A stretch of DNA of 64,000 bases from Oxalobacteraceae bacterium CAVE-383. GTDB taxonomy: Bacteria > Pseudomonadota > Gammaproteobacteria > Burkholderiales > Burkholderiaceae_D. Position 1 is the first letter of the stretch. Each line of letters opens with the position of its first letter. The position numbers were made by a program, and so were the translations under genes. This document shows positions 26,949-36,957 of this stretch, piece after piece. The stretch lies in the NCBI GenBank assembly GCA_004134995.1, contig REGP01000003.1:124001-188000 (forward strand), read 5' to 3'. The notes under the pieces are model-generated. The model was not told the origin of the DNA, ran no database searches, and saw nothing but the letters and a program-made list of their open reading frames with translations.

Positions 26949-28904
26949 ATGCAAACATTCATTATCAAGCTGTCCAGGCGCACCAAGCAATACGTCGTAG
27001 GGGCGGTCGACATCGTGATGTCGATACTTGCCACTTGGCTGGCGTTTTTCCTGCGGCTGGATAGCGCCGAGATGCCGCATGGCTATCAATGGCACGCATA
27101 TCAGTTGGCGATAGTTCTCTCGCTGCCTATCCTTACCCATTTTGGCCTGTATCGAGCCGTTTTCCGTTACGCCGGTATGTCCGCAATGGCAACCATTGTC
27201 AAGGCTATTGCCTTATATGGCGCGATCTTCTTTGCGATTCTGGTCTGGCTGGCCCTGCCTGGCATACCGCGTACGCTCGGCTTGCTGCAACCCTTGTTAT
27301 TTTTATTCTTGGTCGCTGGCACTCGCATTGTCGCGCGCATCTGGCTCACCAGGACCGCCGGCGATCGCCGGCCCGAAAGAGAGGCACGGCTACTAATCTA
27401 TGGAGCCGGTGCGGCTGGGGCACAGATCGCCGAGGTCATCCAGCGCAAGCGGCAATTGACCTTGATCGGTTTCTTGGACGACGAGCCGCAACTGGTTGGC
27501 AAAACCATTAACGCCTATGCTGTGCATCCGGTGCGCGATCTTCATAAGCTGATTGATCTGTATGGAGTCACCGATATCCTGTTGGCGATGCCGGCCATCA
27601 ATCGCTCGCGCCGAAATGAAATATTGGCAACGCTGCGTCAGCATCATGTCCGAATCCGTTCATTGCCGGATCTCGCGGAACTGGCGCAAGGTAAAGCGAC
27701 CATCTCCGATATTCACGAACTCGATATTGTCGATTTACTCGGCCGTGAGCCGGTTGCGCCGAATCCGGCGCTGATTGGCAGAAATATTCGTGGAAAAATT
27801 GTCATGGTCACTGGTGCGGGCGGTAGTATCGGTTCCGAGCTGTGCAGACAGATCATCTCGGTCAAGCCTTCAAAATTGTTGTTGCTGGAGCATAGTGAAT
27901 TCAGCCTCTATCAGATTCATAGCGATTTGACGGCAGTGGCCATCGAGTTGAATGTAGCAGTGGAATTGATCCCCCTGCTAGGCAGCGTACGTGATTACGA
28001 GCGGATTCGGGAAGTATGTAAAGTCTGGAAGCCGCAAACCATCTACCATGCTGCCGCCTATAAACACGTTCCGCTGGTCGAACATAATCCCGCAGAAGGC
28101 GTGCGTAACAATGTGTTTGGCACCTATAACGTAGCCCGCGCAGCAGTTGAAAGTGGCGTTGCAGATTTCGTGTTGATCAGTACCGACAAAGCGGTCCGTC
28201 CTACCAATATCATGGGGGCCAGCAAACGTCTGGCCGAAATGATTCTGCAGGCGCTGGCAACCAGCACTGCGCCGGTTTTTGAAAATGCGCCGGCAAGCAC
28301 AACTCCAACGCCATGTAAAACGCGTTTTGCGATGGTTAGATTCGGCAATGTGCTGGGTTCATCGGGATCAGTGGTGCCCTTGTTCCGCCAGCAGATAAAG
28401 GATGGTGGTCCCGTCACTGTCACCGATCTGGAAGTTACTCGCTATTTCATGACCATCCCGGAAGCCGCGCAATTGGTTGTGCAGGCCGGTGCGATGACTG
28501 AGGGCGGTGACGTCTTCGTGCTCGACATGGGGGAGCCAGTCAAGATCATTGATCTGGCGTATCGCATGGTTGAGTTATCTGGTTTTGTCGTCAAAGACGA
28601 AAAAAATCCGCACGGCGATATCGAAGTCAAGGTAACCGGCTTGCGTCCTGGCGAGAAATTATATGAAGAACTGTTGATAGGCGAAAATCCACAGCCGACC
28701 GCACATTCCCGCATCATGAAAGCGCAAGAGGAATTTCTGCCGTGGGAAGAACTCTCCACCGAGTTGCAGTTACTTGCTGTTGCTGTGCGAGATAATAAGG
28801 TGGAAGAGATTCGCTGCATTTTAGGGCGCCTGGTAAGCGGATACACTGCTGCCACGGACTTGGTCGATCTTGTCTATCTGAAGGAAAATGCCACTACGGT
28901 GTAA
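26949..28904 (+). CDS. membrane-bound UDP-GlcNAc 4,6-dehydratase, WbpM/CapD type
   Basis: A 651-residue protein with four N-terminal membrane helices (to about residue 125), a first Rossmann-like domain (LLIYGAGAAGAQIAEV near residue 148), and a catalytic SDR domain starting MVTGAGGSIGSEL near residue 285. The triad is of the Ser-Met-Lys kind: STDKA then NIMGASKRLAE, with Met in the usual Tyr place, as in WbpM. It makes UDP-4-keto-6-deoxy-GlcNAc for the WbpV-like reductase. GLRPGEKLYEELL is the closing family motif. It ends at the boundary to core LPS genes. Confidence 0.9.
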   Translation: MQTFIIKLSRRTKQYVVGAVDIVMSILATWLAFFLRLDSAEMPHGYQWHAYQLAIVLSLPILTHFGLYRAVFRYAGMSAMATIVKAIALYGAIFFAILVWLALPGIPRTLGLLQPLLFLFLVAGTRIVARIWLTRTAGDRRPEREARLLIYGAGAAGAQIAEVIQRKRQLTLIGFLDDEPQLVGKTINAYAVHPVRDLHKLIDLYGVTDILLAMPAINRSRRNEILATLRQHHVRIRSLPDLAELAQGKATISDIHELDIVDLLGREPVAPNPALIGRNIRGKIVMVTGAGGSIGSELCRQIISVKPSKLLLLEHSEFSLYQIHSDLTAVAIELNVAVELIPLLGSVRDYERIREVCKVWKPQTIYHAAAYKHVPLVEHNPAEGVRNNVFGTYNVARAAVESGVADFVLISTDKAVRPTNIMGASKRLAEMILQALATSTAPVFENAPASTTPTPCKTRFAMVRFGNVLGSSGSVVPLFRQQIKDGGPVTVTDLEVTRYFMTIPEAAQLVVQAGAMTEGGDVFVLDMGEPVKIIDLAYRMVELSGFVVKDEKNPHGDIEVKVTGLRPGEKLYEELLIGENPQPTAHSRIMKAQEEFLPWEELSTELQLLAVAVRDNKVEEIRCILGRLVSGYTAATDLVDLVYLKENATTV

Positions 28905-28939
28905 TGCCGGGGTCTCTCATTTACTGTAGCAGGTCTAAT

Positions 28940-29977
28940 TTGAACATCCTGATCGTCCGCGTCTCCTCCCTCGGCGACGTCGTCCACAACATGCCCCTGC
29001 TGGCCGATGTGCATCGCCATTTCCCGGACGCGCAAATCGACTGGGTGGTCGAAGAAGCCTACACCGATCTGGTCGGGCTCAATCCGCATGTGCGCAGCAT
29101 TATCCCGATCGCGCTGCGGCGCTGGCGCAAGCGTCTGTGGTCGGCATCGGTACGCGCCGAAATCGCGGCGTTTTACCGCCGCCTGCGTGCTGTGGAATAC
29201 GATCTGGTGCTGGATACCCAAGGTTTGCTAAAAACCGGGTTGGTCATGCAAATGGCGCGTCTGGCGCCGGGCGGCAGGCGCGCCGGCCTGGCCAACGCCA
29301 CCGAAGATTCCGGCTACGAACCCTTGTCCCGTTTATTCCATCATCTCAGCGTGACGGTCGAATTGCGCGCCCATGCCGTGGCGCGCGGCCGCGCGGTTGC
29401 CGCCGCCGCCCTCGGTTATGCCGCGACGGATGAAATCGATTTTGCCTTGCAGGCGCCGGCGGCATCGACATCGGCCTCGCGGCCATGGAGCGAATTAAAC
29501 CGATACGCCGTTTTCTTCCATGGCACGGCCGGCGCCGACAAGCAATGGCCGATCGCTTCCTGGCGCGAGATCGCCGCGATGCTGGCCGCGCGCGGCATGC
29601 CGGTGCTGCTGCCCTGGGGTGACCGGAAAGAACTCGCAAGAGCGCAGCAAATCGCCGCGGACCTGCCCAACGTGCAGGTCCTGCCGCAATTGAACCTGAT
29701 GGATGCCGTTGCGCTGGCGCAGGGCGCGGCGCTGGCGATCGGCGTCGACACCGGACTGACGCACGTCGCGGCGGCCTATTGCCGTCCCACGATCGAGCTG
29801 TATATTGCTTCGCCGCGCTGGAAAACCGAAGGTTATTGGTCGCCGAATATTGTCAATCTTGGAGATGCCGGCGCCGTGCCGTCGGTGGCCGAAGTCGCTG
29901 CGGCAATCGACAATCTGCTAGGGCCGGCCGACCCCGCCGCCGAGCTGCTTTCCGATCCCGCGAATCGGTGGGCATGA
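28940..29977 (+). CDS. waaC: LPS heptosyltransferase I
   Basis: A GT9-family heptosyltransferase that adds the first L-glycero-D-manno-heptose to Kdo in the LPS inner core. NILIVRVSSLGDVVHNMP begins the protein, DTQGLLKTGLVM is central, and the donor site includes FHGTAGADKQWP and GVDTGLTHVAAAY. I choose the TTG at 28940, which puts NILIV at the N-terminus as in WaaC and has an AGG six bases upstream. An ATG at 28904 overlapping the wbpM stop would add 12 atypical residues. Base composition rises here, marking the change from the polysaccharide locus to core genome. Confidence 0.9.
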   Translation: MNILIVRVSSLGDVVHNMPLLADVHRHFPDAQIDWVVEEAYTDLVGLNPHVRSIIPIALRRWRKRLWSASVRAEIAAFYRRLRAVEYDLVLDTQGLLKTGLVMQMARLAPGGRRAGLANATEDSGYEPLSRLFHHLSVTVELRAHAVARGRAVAAAALGYAATDEIDFALQAPAASTSASRPWSELNRYAVFFHGTAGADKQWPIASWREIAAMLAARGMPVLLPWGDRKELARAQQIAADLPNVQVLPQLNLMDAVALAQGAALAIGVDTGLTHVAAAYCRPTIELYIASPRWKTEGYWSPNIVNLGDAGAVPSVAEVAAAIDNLLGPADPAAELLSDPANRWA

Positions 29978-30026
29978 ACGCGATGGGTATGCGGTATAAG
30001 GGCGCAGAACAGGCATAATACGGCCC

Positions 30027-30896
30027 ATGGAACAGCAAATCATCGAAAACGACCTGGCCTTGTGGCAGGTCCTGAAACCGAACCCGGAATGGATCGCCGC
30101 GCTCGAAGCCGGCAAGGTCCTGTATTTCCCGAAGATGACGTTCGAGCTGCTGCCGTCCGAGCAAGCCCTGCTGACGCCGGCTGTGCGCAATCCGAAGGCA
30201 CGCAACATCAGCCTCGACGCGCGCGGGCTTCTGAAAGGCGCGGCCGGCGATACCGCAACGCAACTGGCGCTGGCGCTGATGATCGGGCGTTTCCGCGAAC
30301 AGGCACTGGCGCTGATCAATTCGCTGTTGCCGGATTACCAGGCAAATCTGCGCCTGGCGCCGACCAGCTACCGGCCGATGCAGGTCGAGTCGCGCGCCCA
30401 GTCGTGGCGCGCCGATGACCGGCGTTTGCATGTGGACGCCTTTCCGTCGCGGCCGAATCGCGGCGAGCGGATCCTGCGTGTTTTCGCCAACGTCAATCCG
30501 AACGGCGAGCCGCGCGTATGGCGCGTCGGCGAACCGTTCGAAACCGTGGCGCGGCGCTTCCTGCCGCGCGCCAAGCCCTACAAGCGCTGGCAGGCCAACC
30601 TGCTGAAGACGCTCAAGATCACTAAATCGCTGCGCTCCGAATACGATCATCTGATGCTGCAACTGCATGACGGCATGAAATCCGATGCCGATTATCAAAC
30701 CAGCGCGCAGCAGGTCACGATGCCGTTCGCCGCCGGCTCGGTCTGGATCTGTTTTTCGGATCAGGCCTCGCACGCGGTCATGTCGGGGCAATACATGCTG
30801 GAACAAACGCTGCATCTGCCCGCGGACAAGCAATACGATCCTTCAGCCAGTCCCCTGGCGATCCTGACCCGGCTTTGCGGCCATCCGCTGGTCTGA
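30027..30896 (+). CDS. kdoO: Kdo 3-hydroxylase (Fe(II)/2-oxoglutarate dependent)
   Basis: A 289-residue member of the Kdo hydroxylase family, which converts the outer Kdo of lipid A-linked Kdo to Ko. The iron-binding HxD is in RLHVDAFPSRPNRGE at about residues 135-149, and FANVNPNGEPRVWRVG and a second histidine in SDQASHAVMSGQ (near residue 250) fit the family. It ends TGATG, overlapping the waaA start, which supports a joint role in Kdo assembly. KdoO is known from Burkholderia and Yersinia. Confidence 0.88.
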   Translation: MEQQIIENDLALWQVLKPNPEWIAALEAGKVLYFPKMTFELLPSEQALLTPAVRNPKARNISLDARGLLKGAAGDTATQLALALMIGRFREQALALINSLLPDYQANLRLAPTSYRPMQVESRAQSWRADDRRLHVDAFPSRPNRGERILRVFANVNPNGEPRVWRVGEPFETVARRFLPRAKPYKRWQANLLKTLKITKSLRSEYDHLMLQLHDGMKSDADYQTSAQQVTMPFAAGSVWICFSDQASHAVMSGQYMLEQTLHLPADKQYDPSASPLAILTRLCGHPLV

Positions 30897-32188
30897 TGCG
30901 CTTCCTTTACTCCATCGCCTGGTGGCTGGCGATGCCGTTCGTGCTGATTAAATTGTGGCGGCGCGGCCGCGGCGAGCCAGGCTATCGCCAGAATATCGCC
31001 GAGCGTTTCGGCTTTTACAAACAGCTTGAAACCGGCCAACGCCAGCCGCTGCTGTGGGTGCATGCGGTCTCCGTCGGCGAAACGCGCGCCGCGCAGCCGC
31101 TCATCGACGCGCTGCTGGCCGCCTATCCCGATCATGCCCTGCTGCTGACCCACATGACCGCGACAGGGCGCGCCACCGGCCAGGAATTGTTCAGCCATTA
31201 CGGCGTGCGCTTCGTGCAAAGCTATCTGCCTTACGACACCGGCTGGATGGCGGCGCGCTTCCTGGGTTATTTCAAGCCGCGCATCGGCATCCTGATGGAA
31301 ACCGAGGTCTGGCCGAACATGGTGGCGCAATGCGTGCGCTGCCGGGTGCCGGTGGCGCTGGTCAATGCGCGCCTGTCGGAACGGTCTCTGCGCCGCGGCA
31401 AGCGTTTCGAAAGCCTGATGCTGGAAGCTGCCGCCGGCTTGCGGCTGGTGGCCGCGCAAACCGGGGCCGATGCCGATAGGCTCAAGCGCTTCGGCGCTGC
31501 CAATGTGCATGTCACCGGCAGCCTGAAATTCGAGGTAGCGCCGCCGCCGGCAATGCTGCAGCGGGGCGCGCAATTGCGCGCACGGTTCGGCGATCGTCCG
31601 GTATTGCTTTGCGCCAGCACGCGCGAGGGCGAGGAGGCGCTGATTCTGTCGTCGCTGGCGGCCGCGGCGGCATCGGGCGTGCTGGGCGATTTGCTGACCG
31701 TGATCGTCCCGCGCCATCCGCAGCGCTTCGATGCCGTGGCCGACATGATCGCGGCATATCGGGGCTTGCCAATGCAGCGGCGCTCCGCGCTGAGCGATAA
31801 CGGCGCCGATGCCTTGCCGGCCTCGGTCAGGGTGCTGCTCGGCGATTCGATGGGAGAGATGTTCGCTTATTATTCCGTCTGCGATATTGCATTCATCGGC
31901 GGCAGCCTGCTGCCCTTGGGCGGCCAGAATCTGATCGAGGCGGCGACCGTCGGCAAACCGGTGCTGATCGGGTTGCATACTTTCAATTTTGCGCAAAGCA
32001 CCGAAGACGCCATTGTTGCCGGTGGCGCCTTGCGCGTCCCGGATGCGGCGCAGATGCTGCAGCAAGCGCTGGCCTTGTCGCACGACCGTGAAAAGCGCCA
32101 TGCGATGGGATTGGCCGCGCAGGGGTTTGCGCGGCAGCATCAGGGCGCGACGGAACGAACGGTCGGCTTGCTGAAAAATCTGCTTTAG
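30896..32188 (+). CDS. waaA: 3-deoxy-D-manno-octulosonic acid transferase
   Basis: A 430-residue GT30 Kdo transferase anchored by an N-terminal membrane helix (IAWWLAMPFVLIKLW). It transfers Kdo from CMP-Kdo to lipid IVA. WVHAVSVGETRAAQPL holds the catalytic glutamate, MTATGRATG and LMETEVWPNM are conserved, and GGSLLPLGGQNLIEA is the CMP-Kdo site. The ATG at 30896 shares a base with the kdoO stop. A bidirectional terminator follows within 60 bases. Confidence 0.95.
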   Translation: MRFLYSIAWWLAMPFVLIKLWRRGRGEPGYRQNIAERFGFYKQLETGQRQPLLWVHAVSVGETRAAQPLIDALLAAYPDHALLLTHMTATGRATGQELFSHYGVRFVQSYLPYDTGWMAARFLGYFKPRIGILMETEVWPNMVAQCVRCRVPVALVNARLSERSLRRGKRFESLMLEAAAGLRLVAAQTGADADRLKRFGAANVHVTGSLKFEVAPPPAMLQRGAQLRARFGDRPVLLCASTREGEEALILSSLAAAAASGVLGDLLTVIVPRHPQRFDAVADMIAAYRGLPMQRRSALSDNGADALPASVRVLLGDSMGEMFAYYSVCDIAFIGGSLLPLGGQNLIEAATVGKPVLIGLHTFNFAQSTEDAIVAGGALRVPDAAQMLQQALALSHDREKRHAMGLAAQGFARQHQGATERTVGLLKNLL

Positions 32189-32213
32189 CGGGATATTGCA
32201 GGAAACAGGGAAT

Positions 32214-32244
32214 AAAAAAGCGGGCCGCAAAGCCCGCTTTTTTT
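32214..32244. terminator. bidirectional rho-independent terminator
   Basis: AAAAAAGCGGGC and GCCCGCTTTTTTT form a stem with a short loop, and A/T runs on both sides. It sits between waaA (plus) and the convergent outer-membrane factor gene (minus) and can stop both transcripts. Confidence 0.9.
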
Positions 32245-32264
32245 ACGTCGCAAATGGAAGCCGC

Positions 32265-33749
32265 TTACTTTGCGGCGGCTATCCCCGGCACCGGCGCCGC
32301 AGGCGGCAACGCCGTCCCCGTCACCTCATTCAAGCCGCCGCCCAGCGAACGATACAGATCCACCGAATTGGTCAGGCGCAAAGCGCGTGCCTGGATCAGC
32401 GCCTGCTGCGCGCCGAACAATTCACGCTCCGCGTCGAGACGGTCGAAGGAGCTGGCGATGCCGTTCTTGTAGCGCAGATTGGTCAGGTCGACCCGCTCCT
32501 GCGTCACCTTCAGGAAGGCCTCTTGCGCCTCGACCTGTTCGGTCAGCGTTTCGCGGCCGACCAATGCATCGGCCACTTCGCGGAACGCGGTCTGGATGGT
32601 TTTTTCATAGTCCACCACGGCCAGGTTCTTGCGCACTTCGGCCAAGGTCAGATTGCCGCGGTTGCGGCCGGCGTCGAAGATCGGCAAGGTCAGCTGCGGC
32701 GAAAACGACCATGCGCCGCTGCCGGAATCGAACAGGCCGCCCAGCGTATTGCTGACGCTGCCGAACGCCGCCGTCAGCGAAATGCGCGGGAAAAACGCCG
32801 CGCGCGCCGCGCCGATGTTGGCGTTGGCTGCCAGTAGGCGCTGCTCGGCCGCACGGATGTCGGGACGGCGGGTCAGCAGATCCGAGGGCAGGCCGGCCGG
32901 AATGTCGGCGACGATATTCTGATCCGACAGGGTTTGCCCGGCGGGCAGGTTGTCGATGCGTTTGCCGACCAGCAGTGTCAGGGCATTGTCGGCCTGCGCG
33001 CGCTGGCGCTTCAGCGTCGCCAGGGACGTGCGGGCCGATTGCACCAAGGTATTCGACAGGCTCAGGTCCAGCGATGAATCGACGCCGACGTCGAAGCGCT
33101 TCTGCGCCAGCGTGTAGTCCGACTGGCGGCTGTCCAGGGTTTGCTGGGCGATCGCCATCTGTTCGGCAAACGAGCGTTCGGCCAGATAGGCTTCGGCCAC
33201 TTGCGACACCAGGCTGATCTGCGCCGACTGGCGCGCTTCTTCCGTGGACAGATACGAGGCCAGCGCCGATTGGCTCAGGCTGCGCACGCGGCCGAAGAAG
33301 TCCAGCTCGAAGGCGGCCAGGCCAAGGCCGACCTGGTATGAATTGCTGGTCAGCGGCTGCCCGGTCGGCGACTGCACTGCCGCCAGGCGCTGGCGCGCCG
33401 CGTTGGCATTCAGATTGAGATTCGGCAAGCGGTCGGCGCTGGTGATGTTGTATTGCGCGCGCGCCGCTTCGATGTTCAGCGCGGCGGTGCGCAGGTCGCG
33501 GTTGTTTTCCAGCGCGGCCGCGATCAGCGCCTGCAGATGCCGGTCAGGGAAAAACTCACGCCAGCCCAGTGTGGCCGCTTCGCGTTGCGCGCCGATGGCC
33601 GAAGCCGAATCGACCGTGCCGGGATAGGCCGCATCCACCGGCGCGGCCGGCCGCTGGTAAGTCGGAATCAGCGAGCAGGCCGACAGCACGCCGGCGGCCA
33701 GCATGGCCGAACCCAGTTTCGCCAGCCCGTGAATTGAAAAATGTGACAT
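32265..33749 (-). CDS. oprM: RND efflux outer-membrane lipoprotein, OprM/NodT type
   Basis: A 494-residue TolC-like channel lipoprotein. The signal peptide ends in the lipobox VLSACS near residue 25. Two outer-membrane-efflux repeats follow, with conserved segments ALENNRDLRTAALNIE near residue 75, FFGRVRSLSQ, and in the second half LLTRRPDIRAAEQRL and FFPRISLTA. The ATG at 33749 has an AAGGA site eight bases upstream; the open frame goes five codons further. It is the last gene of a three-gene efflux operon. Confidence 0.92.
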   Translation of the reverse strand: MSHFSIHGLAKLGSAMLAAGVLSACSLIPTYQRPAAPVDAAYPGTVDSASAIGAQREAATLGWREFFPDRHLQALIAAALENNRDLRTAALNIEAARAQYNITSADRLPNLNLNANAARQRLAAVQSPTGQPLTSNSYQVGLGLAAFELDFFGRVRSLSQSALASYLSTEEARQSAQISLVSQVAEAYLAERSFAEQMAIAQQTLDSRQSDYTLAQKRFDVGVDSSLDLSLSNTLVQSARTSLATLKRQRAQADNALTLLVGKRIDNLPAGQTLSDQNIVADIPAGLPSDLLTRRPDIRAAEQRLLAANANIGAARAAFFPRISLTAAFGSVSNTLGGLFDSGSGAWSFSPQLTLPIFDAGRNRGNLTLAEVRKNLAVVDYEKTIQTAFREVADALVGRETLTEQVEAQEAFLKVTQERVDLTNLRYKNGIASSFDRLDAERELFGAQQALIQARALRLTNSVDLYRSLGGGLNEVTGTALPPAAPVPGIAAAK

Positions 33750-33766
33750 TCCGATCCTTCCCATGA

Positions 33767-36700
33767 TTAATCCGGCGCGCCGTCGTGGCCCAGCGCCGGG
33801 GTGGCAGCCGGTTGGCCGCCGTTGTTGCCGCTCTCGGCGTCGGCGTGCTTGCTACGTTTCCTGCCCGAGAAAATGGTGCGCACCACCACGAAGAACACCG
33901 GCACGAAGAACACCGCCAGCAAAGTCGCGGTAATCATCCCGCCCATCACGCCGGTGCCGATCGCGCGCTGGCTGCCGGAACCGGCGCCGGTCTTGATCGC
34001 CAGCGGCAGCACGCCCAGGATGAACGCGAACGAGGTCATGATGATCGGCCGGAATCGCAGATGCACCGCTTCCAGGGTGGCTTCAACCAGGCTCTTGCCC
34101 TGCGCTTGCAGGTCCTTGGCGAATTCAATGATCAGAATCGCGTTCTTCGCCGACAGACCCACCACCGCGATCATCCCGACCTTGAAGTACACGTCGTTCG
34201 GCATGCCGCGCAAGGTCACGCCGAGCAGCGCGCCCAGGATGCCGAGCGGCACCACCAGCATCACCGAAAGCGGAATGGTGGTGCTTTCGTACAGGGCCGC
34301 CAGCACCAGGAACACCGCCACGAGCGACAGCAGATACAGCGCCGGCGCCTGCGAGCCGGAAGTCTTTTCTTCCAGCGACTGGCCGGTCCATTCGTAGCCG
34401 ATGCCCGGCGGCAGCTTGGCGATGAAGCCTTCCATTTCGTTCATCGCTTCGCCGGTGCTCTTGCCGGGGGCGGCGCCGCCGGCGATCTTGTATGCCGGAT
34501 AGCCGTTGTAGCGGATCAGTTGCACCGGACCGTTGATCCATTTCGAGCTGACGAAGGAGGAGAACGGCACCATGGCGCCCGAAGAATTGCGGGCGTACAG
34601 GCGGGTCAGGTCTTCCGGCTGCAGGCGTTCCGGCGCATCGGCCTGCACGATCACGCGCTGTTGGCGGCCCTGGTTCGGGAAGTCGTTGGTGTAGGCGGAG
34701 CCGAGCGATGTCGACAGCACGCTGTTGATGTTGGCGAAGGTCACGCCGAGCGCGCTGGCCTTGTCGCGGTCGATGTCCAGTTGCAGCTGCGGCGCATCTT
34801 CCAGGCCGTCCGGCCGTACGCCGGTCACGATTTTGCTTTGCGACGCCATGCCCAGCAACTGATTGCGGGCCGCCAGCAACGCCGCGTGGCCGAGGCCGGC
34901 GCGATCCTGCAGGCGCAGCGTGAAGCCGACGGCGTTGCCCAGTTCGGGAATCGGCGGCGGATTCAGCGGGAACACCATGGCGTCCTTGATCTGCATGAAG
35001 GCGCCGAAGGCCTTGCCGGCGATTGCATCGGCCGAATCGGCCGGGCCGCGTTCGGACCAGTCTTTCAGCGGCACGAACACCAGGCCGGCATTCTGGCCGT
35101 TGCCCGAGAAGCTGAAGCCGAGCACGCCGATCACATGCTCAACGCCGGGCTGCTTGAGGAAGTAGTCTTCCACTTTCTTGACCACTTCCAGCGTGCGGTT
35201 CTGGCTGGCGCCGGCCGGCAGCTGGATGTTGGTCAGGATGTAGCCCTGGTCTTCGTTCGGCAGGAACGATGCCGGCAGGCGCACGTACAGCAGGCCGACG
35301 CAGGCCAGCACCAGCGCATACACCAGCATCGAACGGCCGGTCTTGGTCAGCAGGCGCGCGATCACGCCCTGGTAGCCGCTGGCGGTTTTGCTGAAGCGGC
35401 GGTTGAACCAGCCGAAGAAGCCCTTGCGCTCATGATGCGAGCCGGCCGCGATCGGCAGCAGGATGGTGGCGCACAACGCGGGCGTGAGCGTGAACGCCAT
35501 CAGCACCGAGAACACCATCGAGGCGATCATCGACAGCGAGAACTGGCGGTAGATCTGGCCCACCGCGCCGCCGAAGAACGCCATCGGCACGAACACCGCG
35601 ATCAGCACCAGCGTGATGCCGATCAGCGCGCCGGTAATCTGGCCCATGGCCTTCTTGGTCGCTTCCCGCGGCGACAAGCCTTCCTCGGTCATGATGCGTT
35701 CGACGTTTTCCACCACCACGATCGCATCGTCGACCAGGATGCCGATCGCCAGCACCATGCCGAACATGGTCAGCACGTTGATCGAGAAGCCGAACAGCAG
35801 CAGCGTCGCGAAGGTGCCCAGCAGCGCCACCGGCACCACGATGGTCGGGATAATCGTATAGCGGATGTTCTGCAGGAACAGATACATCACCAGGAACACC
35901 AGCACAATCGCTTCGACCAGGGTCTTGATCACTTCCTCGATCGAGATCTTGACGAATTTGGAGGTGTCGTAAGGGATCTGGTATTTCATGCCGGCCGGGA
36001 AAAATTTCGCCAGTTCGGCCATCTTGTTGCGCACCGCGGTGGCGGTGCCGAGCGCGTTGGCGGTAGGCGACAGCTGCACGCCGATGGCCGAAATCGGCTT
36101 GCCGTCGATGCGCGCCGAAGTCGAGTAGCTCTGGCCGCCGATTTCGATGCGCGCCACGTCGCGCAGCCGCACCACCGAACCGTCCGGATTGGCCACCAGC
36201 ACGATCTTGCCGAACTCTTCCACGCTCGACAGCTGGCCGGTCACCACCACGGTGGCCGAAATCTGCAGCGAGGACACGCTGGGCAGGTCGCCCAGGGTGC
36301 CGGAAGCGACTTGCGCATTCTGCGCGCGGATTGCGCTCGAGACGTCGTCCGGCGTCAGCTTGTAGCTGACCAGCTTGGCGGGATCGATCCAGATGCGCAT
36401 GGCGCGCTCGGTGCCGAACAGCTGTGCGGTGCCGACGCCAGGCACGCGCCGGATTTCATTGAGCACGTTGCGCGACGCGTAATCGCCCAGCGCGACCGGA
36501 TCGAGCTTGCCGTCTTCGGAGGAAATGGTGATGAACTGCAGGAAGTTGCTGCGCGACTTGACGACCTGCACGCCCTGTTGCGTGACCGAGGCCGGCAGGC
36601 GCGCTTCCACCCGTTTCAGGCGGTTCTGCACGTCCACCGCGGCCAGGTCGGGATTGGTTTCGTTGGAGAAAGTCACGGTAATGGTGACCGCGCCCGGCTG

Positions 36701-36946
36701 GCTTTGCGACTCGACGTATTGCAGGCCGTCGGCGCCGTTGAGTTCCTGTTCAATCAGGCTGGTGACGCTGTCGTCCATGGTCTGCGCGGTGGCGCCGGGG
36801 TACGCCGCGGTGATCACGATGGTCGGCGGCGCAATGCTCGGATATTGGGATACCGGCAGTTTGGTGATCGACAGGGCGCCGGCGAGCATGATGAAGATCG
36901 CCAGCACCCATGCAAAAATCGGGCGGGTAATAAAAAACGTTCCCAT
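33767..36946 (-). CDS. acrB: RND multidrug efflux pump inner-membrane transporter, AcrB/MexB type
   Basis: A 1059-residue HAE1-family proton/drug antiporter with twelve membrane helices in two halves. FFITRPIFAWVLAIFIMLAG is the first helix. GILVDDAIVVVENVER in helix 4 carries the proton-relay Asp pair, and NAILIIEFAKDLQ in helix 10 carries no Lys but lies next to the relay site. PSIAPPTIVITAAYPGA and NFLQFITIS are AcrB-like. It works with the adaptor upstream and the OprM-like channel downstream. The gene is full length with no break. Confidence 0.95.
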   Translation of the reverse strand: MGTFFITRPIFAWVLAIFIMLAGALSITKLPVSQYPSIAPPTIVITAAYPGATAQTMDDSVTSLIEQELNGADGLQYVESQSQPGAVTITVTFSNETNPDLAAVDVQNRLKRVEARLPASVTQQGVQVVKSRSNFLQFITISSEDGKLDPVALGDYASRNVLNEIRRVPGVGTAQLFGTERAMRIWIDPAKLVSYKLTPDDVSSAIRAQNAQVASGTLGDLPSVSSLQISATVVVTGQLSSVEEFGKIVLVANPDGSVVRLRDVARIEIGGQSYSTSARIDGKPISAIGVQLSPTANALGTATAVRNKMAELAKFFPAGMKYQIPYDTSKFVKISIEEVIKTLVEAIVLVFLVMYLFLQNIRYTIIPTIVVPVALLGTFATLLLFGFSINVLTMFGMVLAIGILVDDAIVVVENVERIMTEEGLSPREATKKAMGQITGALIGITLVLIAVFVPMAFFGGAVGQIYRQFSLSMIASMVFSVLMAFTLTPALCATILLPIAAGSHHERKGFFGWFNRRFSKTASGYQGVIARLLTKTGRSMLVYALVLACVGLLYVRLPASFLPNEDQGYILTNIQLPAGASQNRTLEVVKKVEDYFLKQPGVEHVIGVLGFSFSGNGQNAGLVFVPLKDWSERGPADSADAIAGKAFGAFMQIKDAMVFPLNPPPIPELGNAVGFTLRLQDRAGLGHAALLAARNQLLGMASQSKIVTGVRPDGLEDAPQLQLDIDRDKASALGVTFANINSVLSTSLGSAYTNDFPNQGRQQRVIVQADAPERLQPEDLTRLYARNSSGAMVPFSSFVSSKWINGPVQLIRYNGYPAYKIAGGAAPGKSTGEAMNEMEGFIAKLPPGIGYEWTGQSLEEKTSGSQAPALYLLSLVAVFLVLAALYESTTIPLSVMLVVPLGILGALLGVTLRGMPNDVYFKVGMIAVVGLSAKNAILIIEFAKDLQAQGKSLVEATLEAVHLRFRPIIMTSFAFILGVLPLAIKTGAGSGSQRAIGTGVMGGMITATLLAVFFVPVFFVVVRTIFSGRKRSKHADAESGNNGGQPAATPALGHDGAPD

Positions 36947-36957
36947 CAGTCAGCCTC

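Noticed and set aside
29853-30833. 326-codon minus-strand frame opposite waaC/kdoO
   Set aside because: Arg/Gln-rich shadow. KdoO on the plus strand has the full family motif set.
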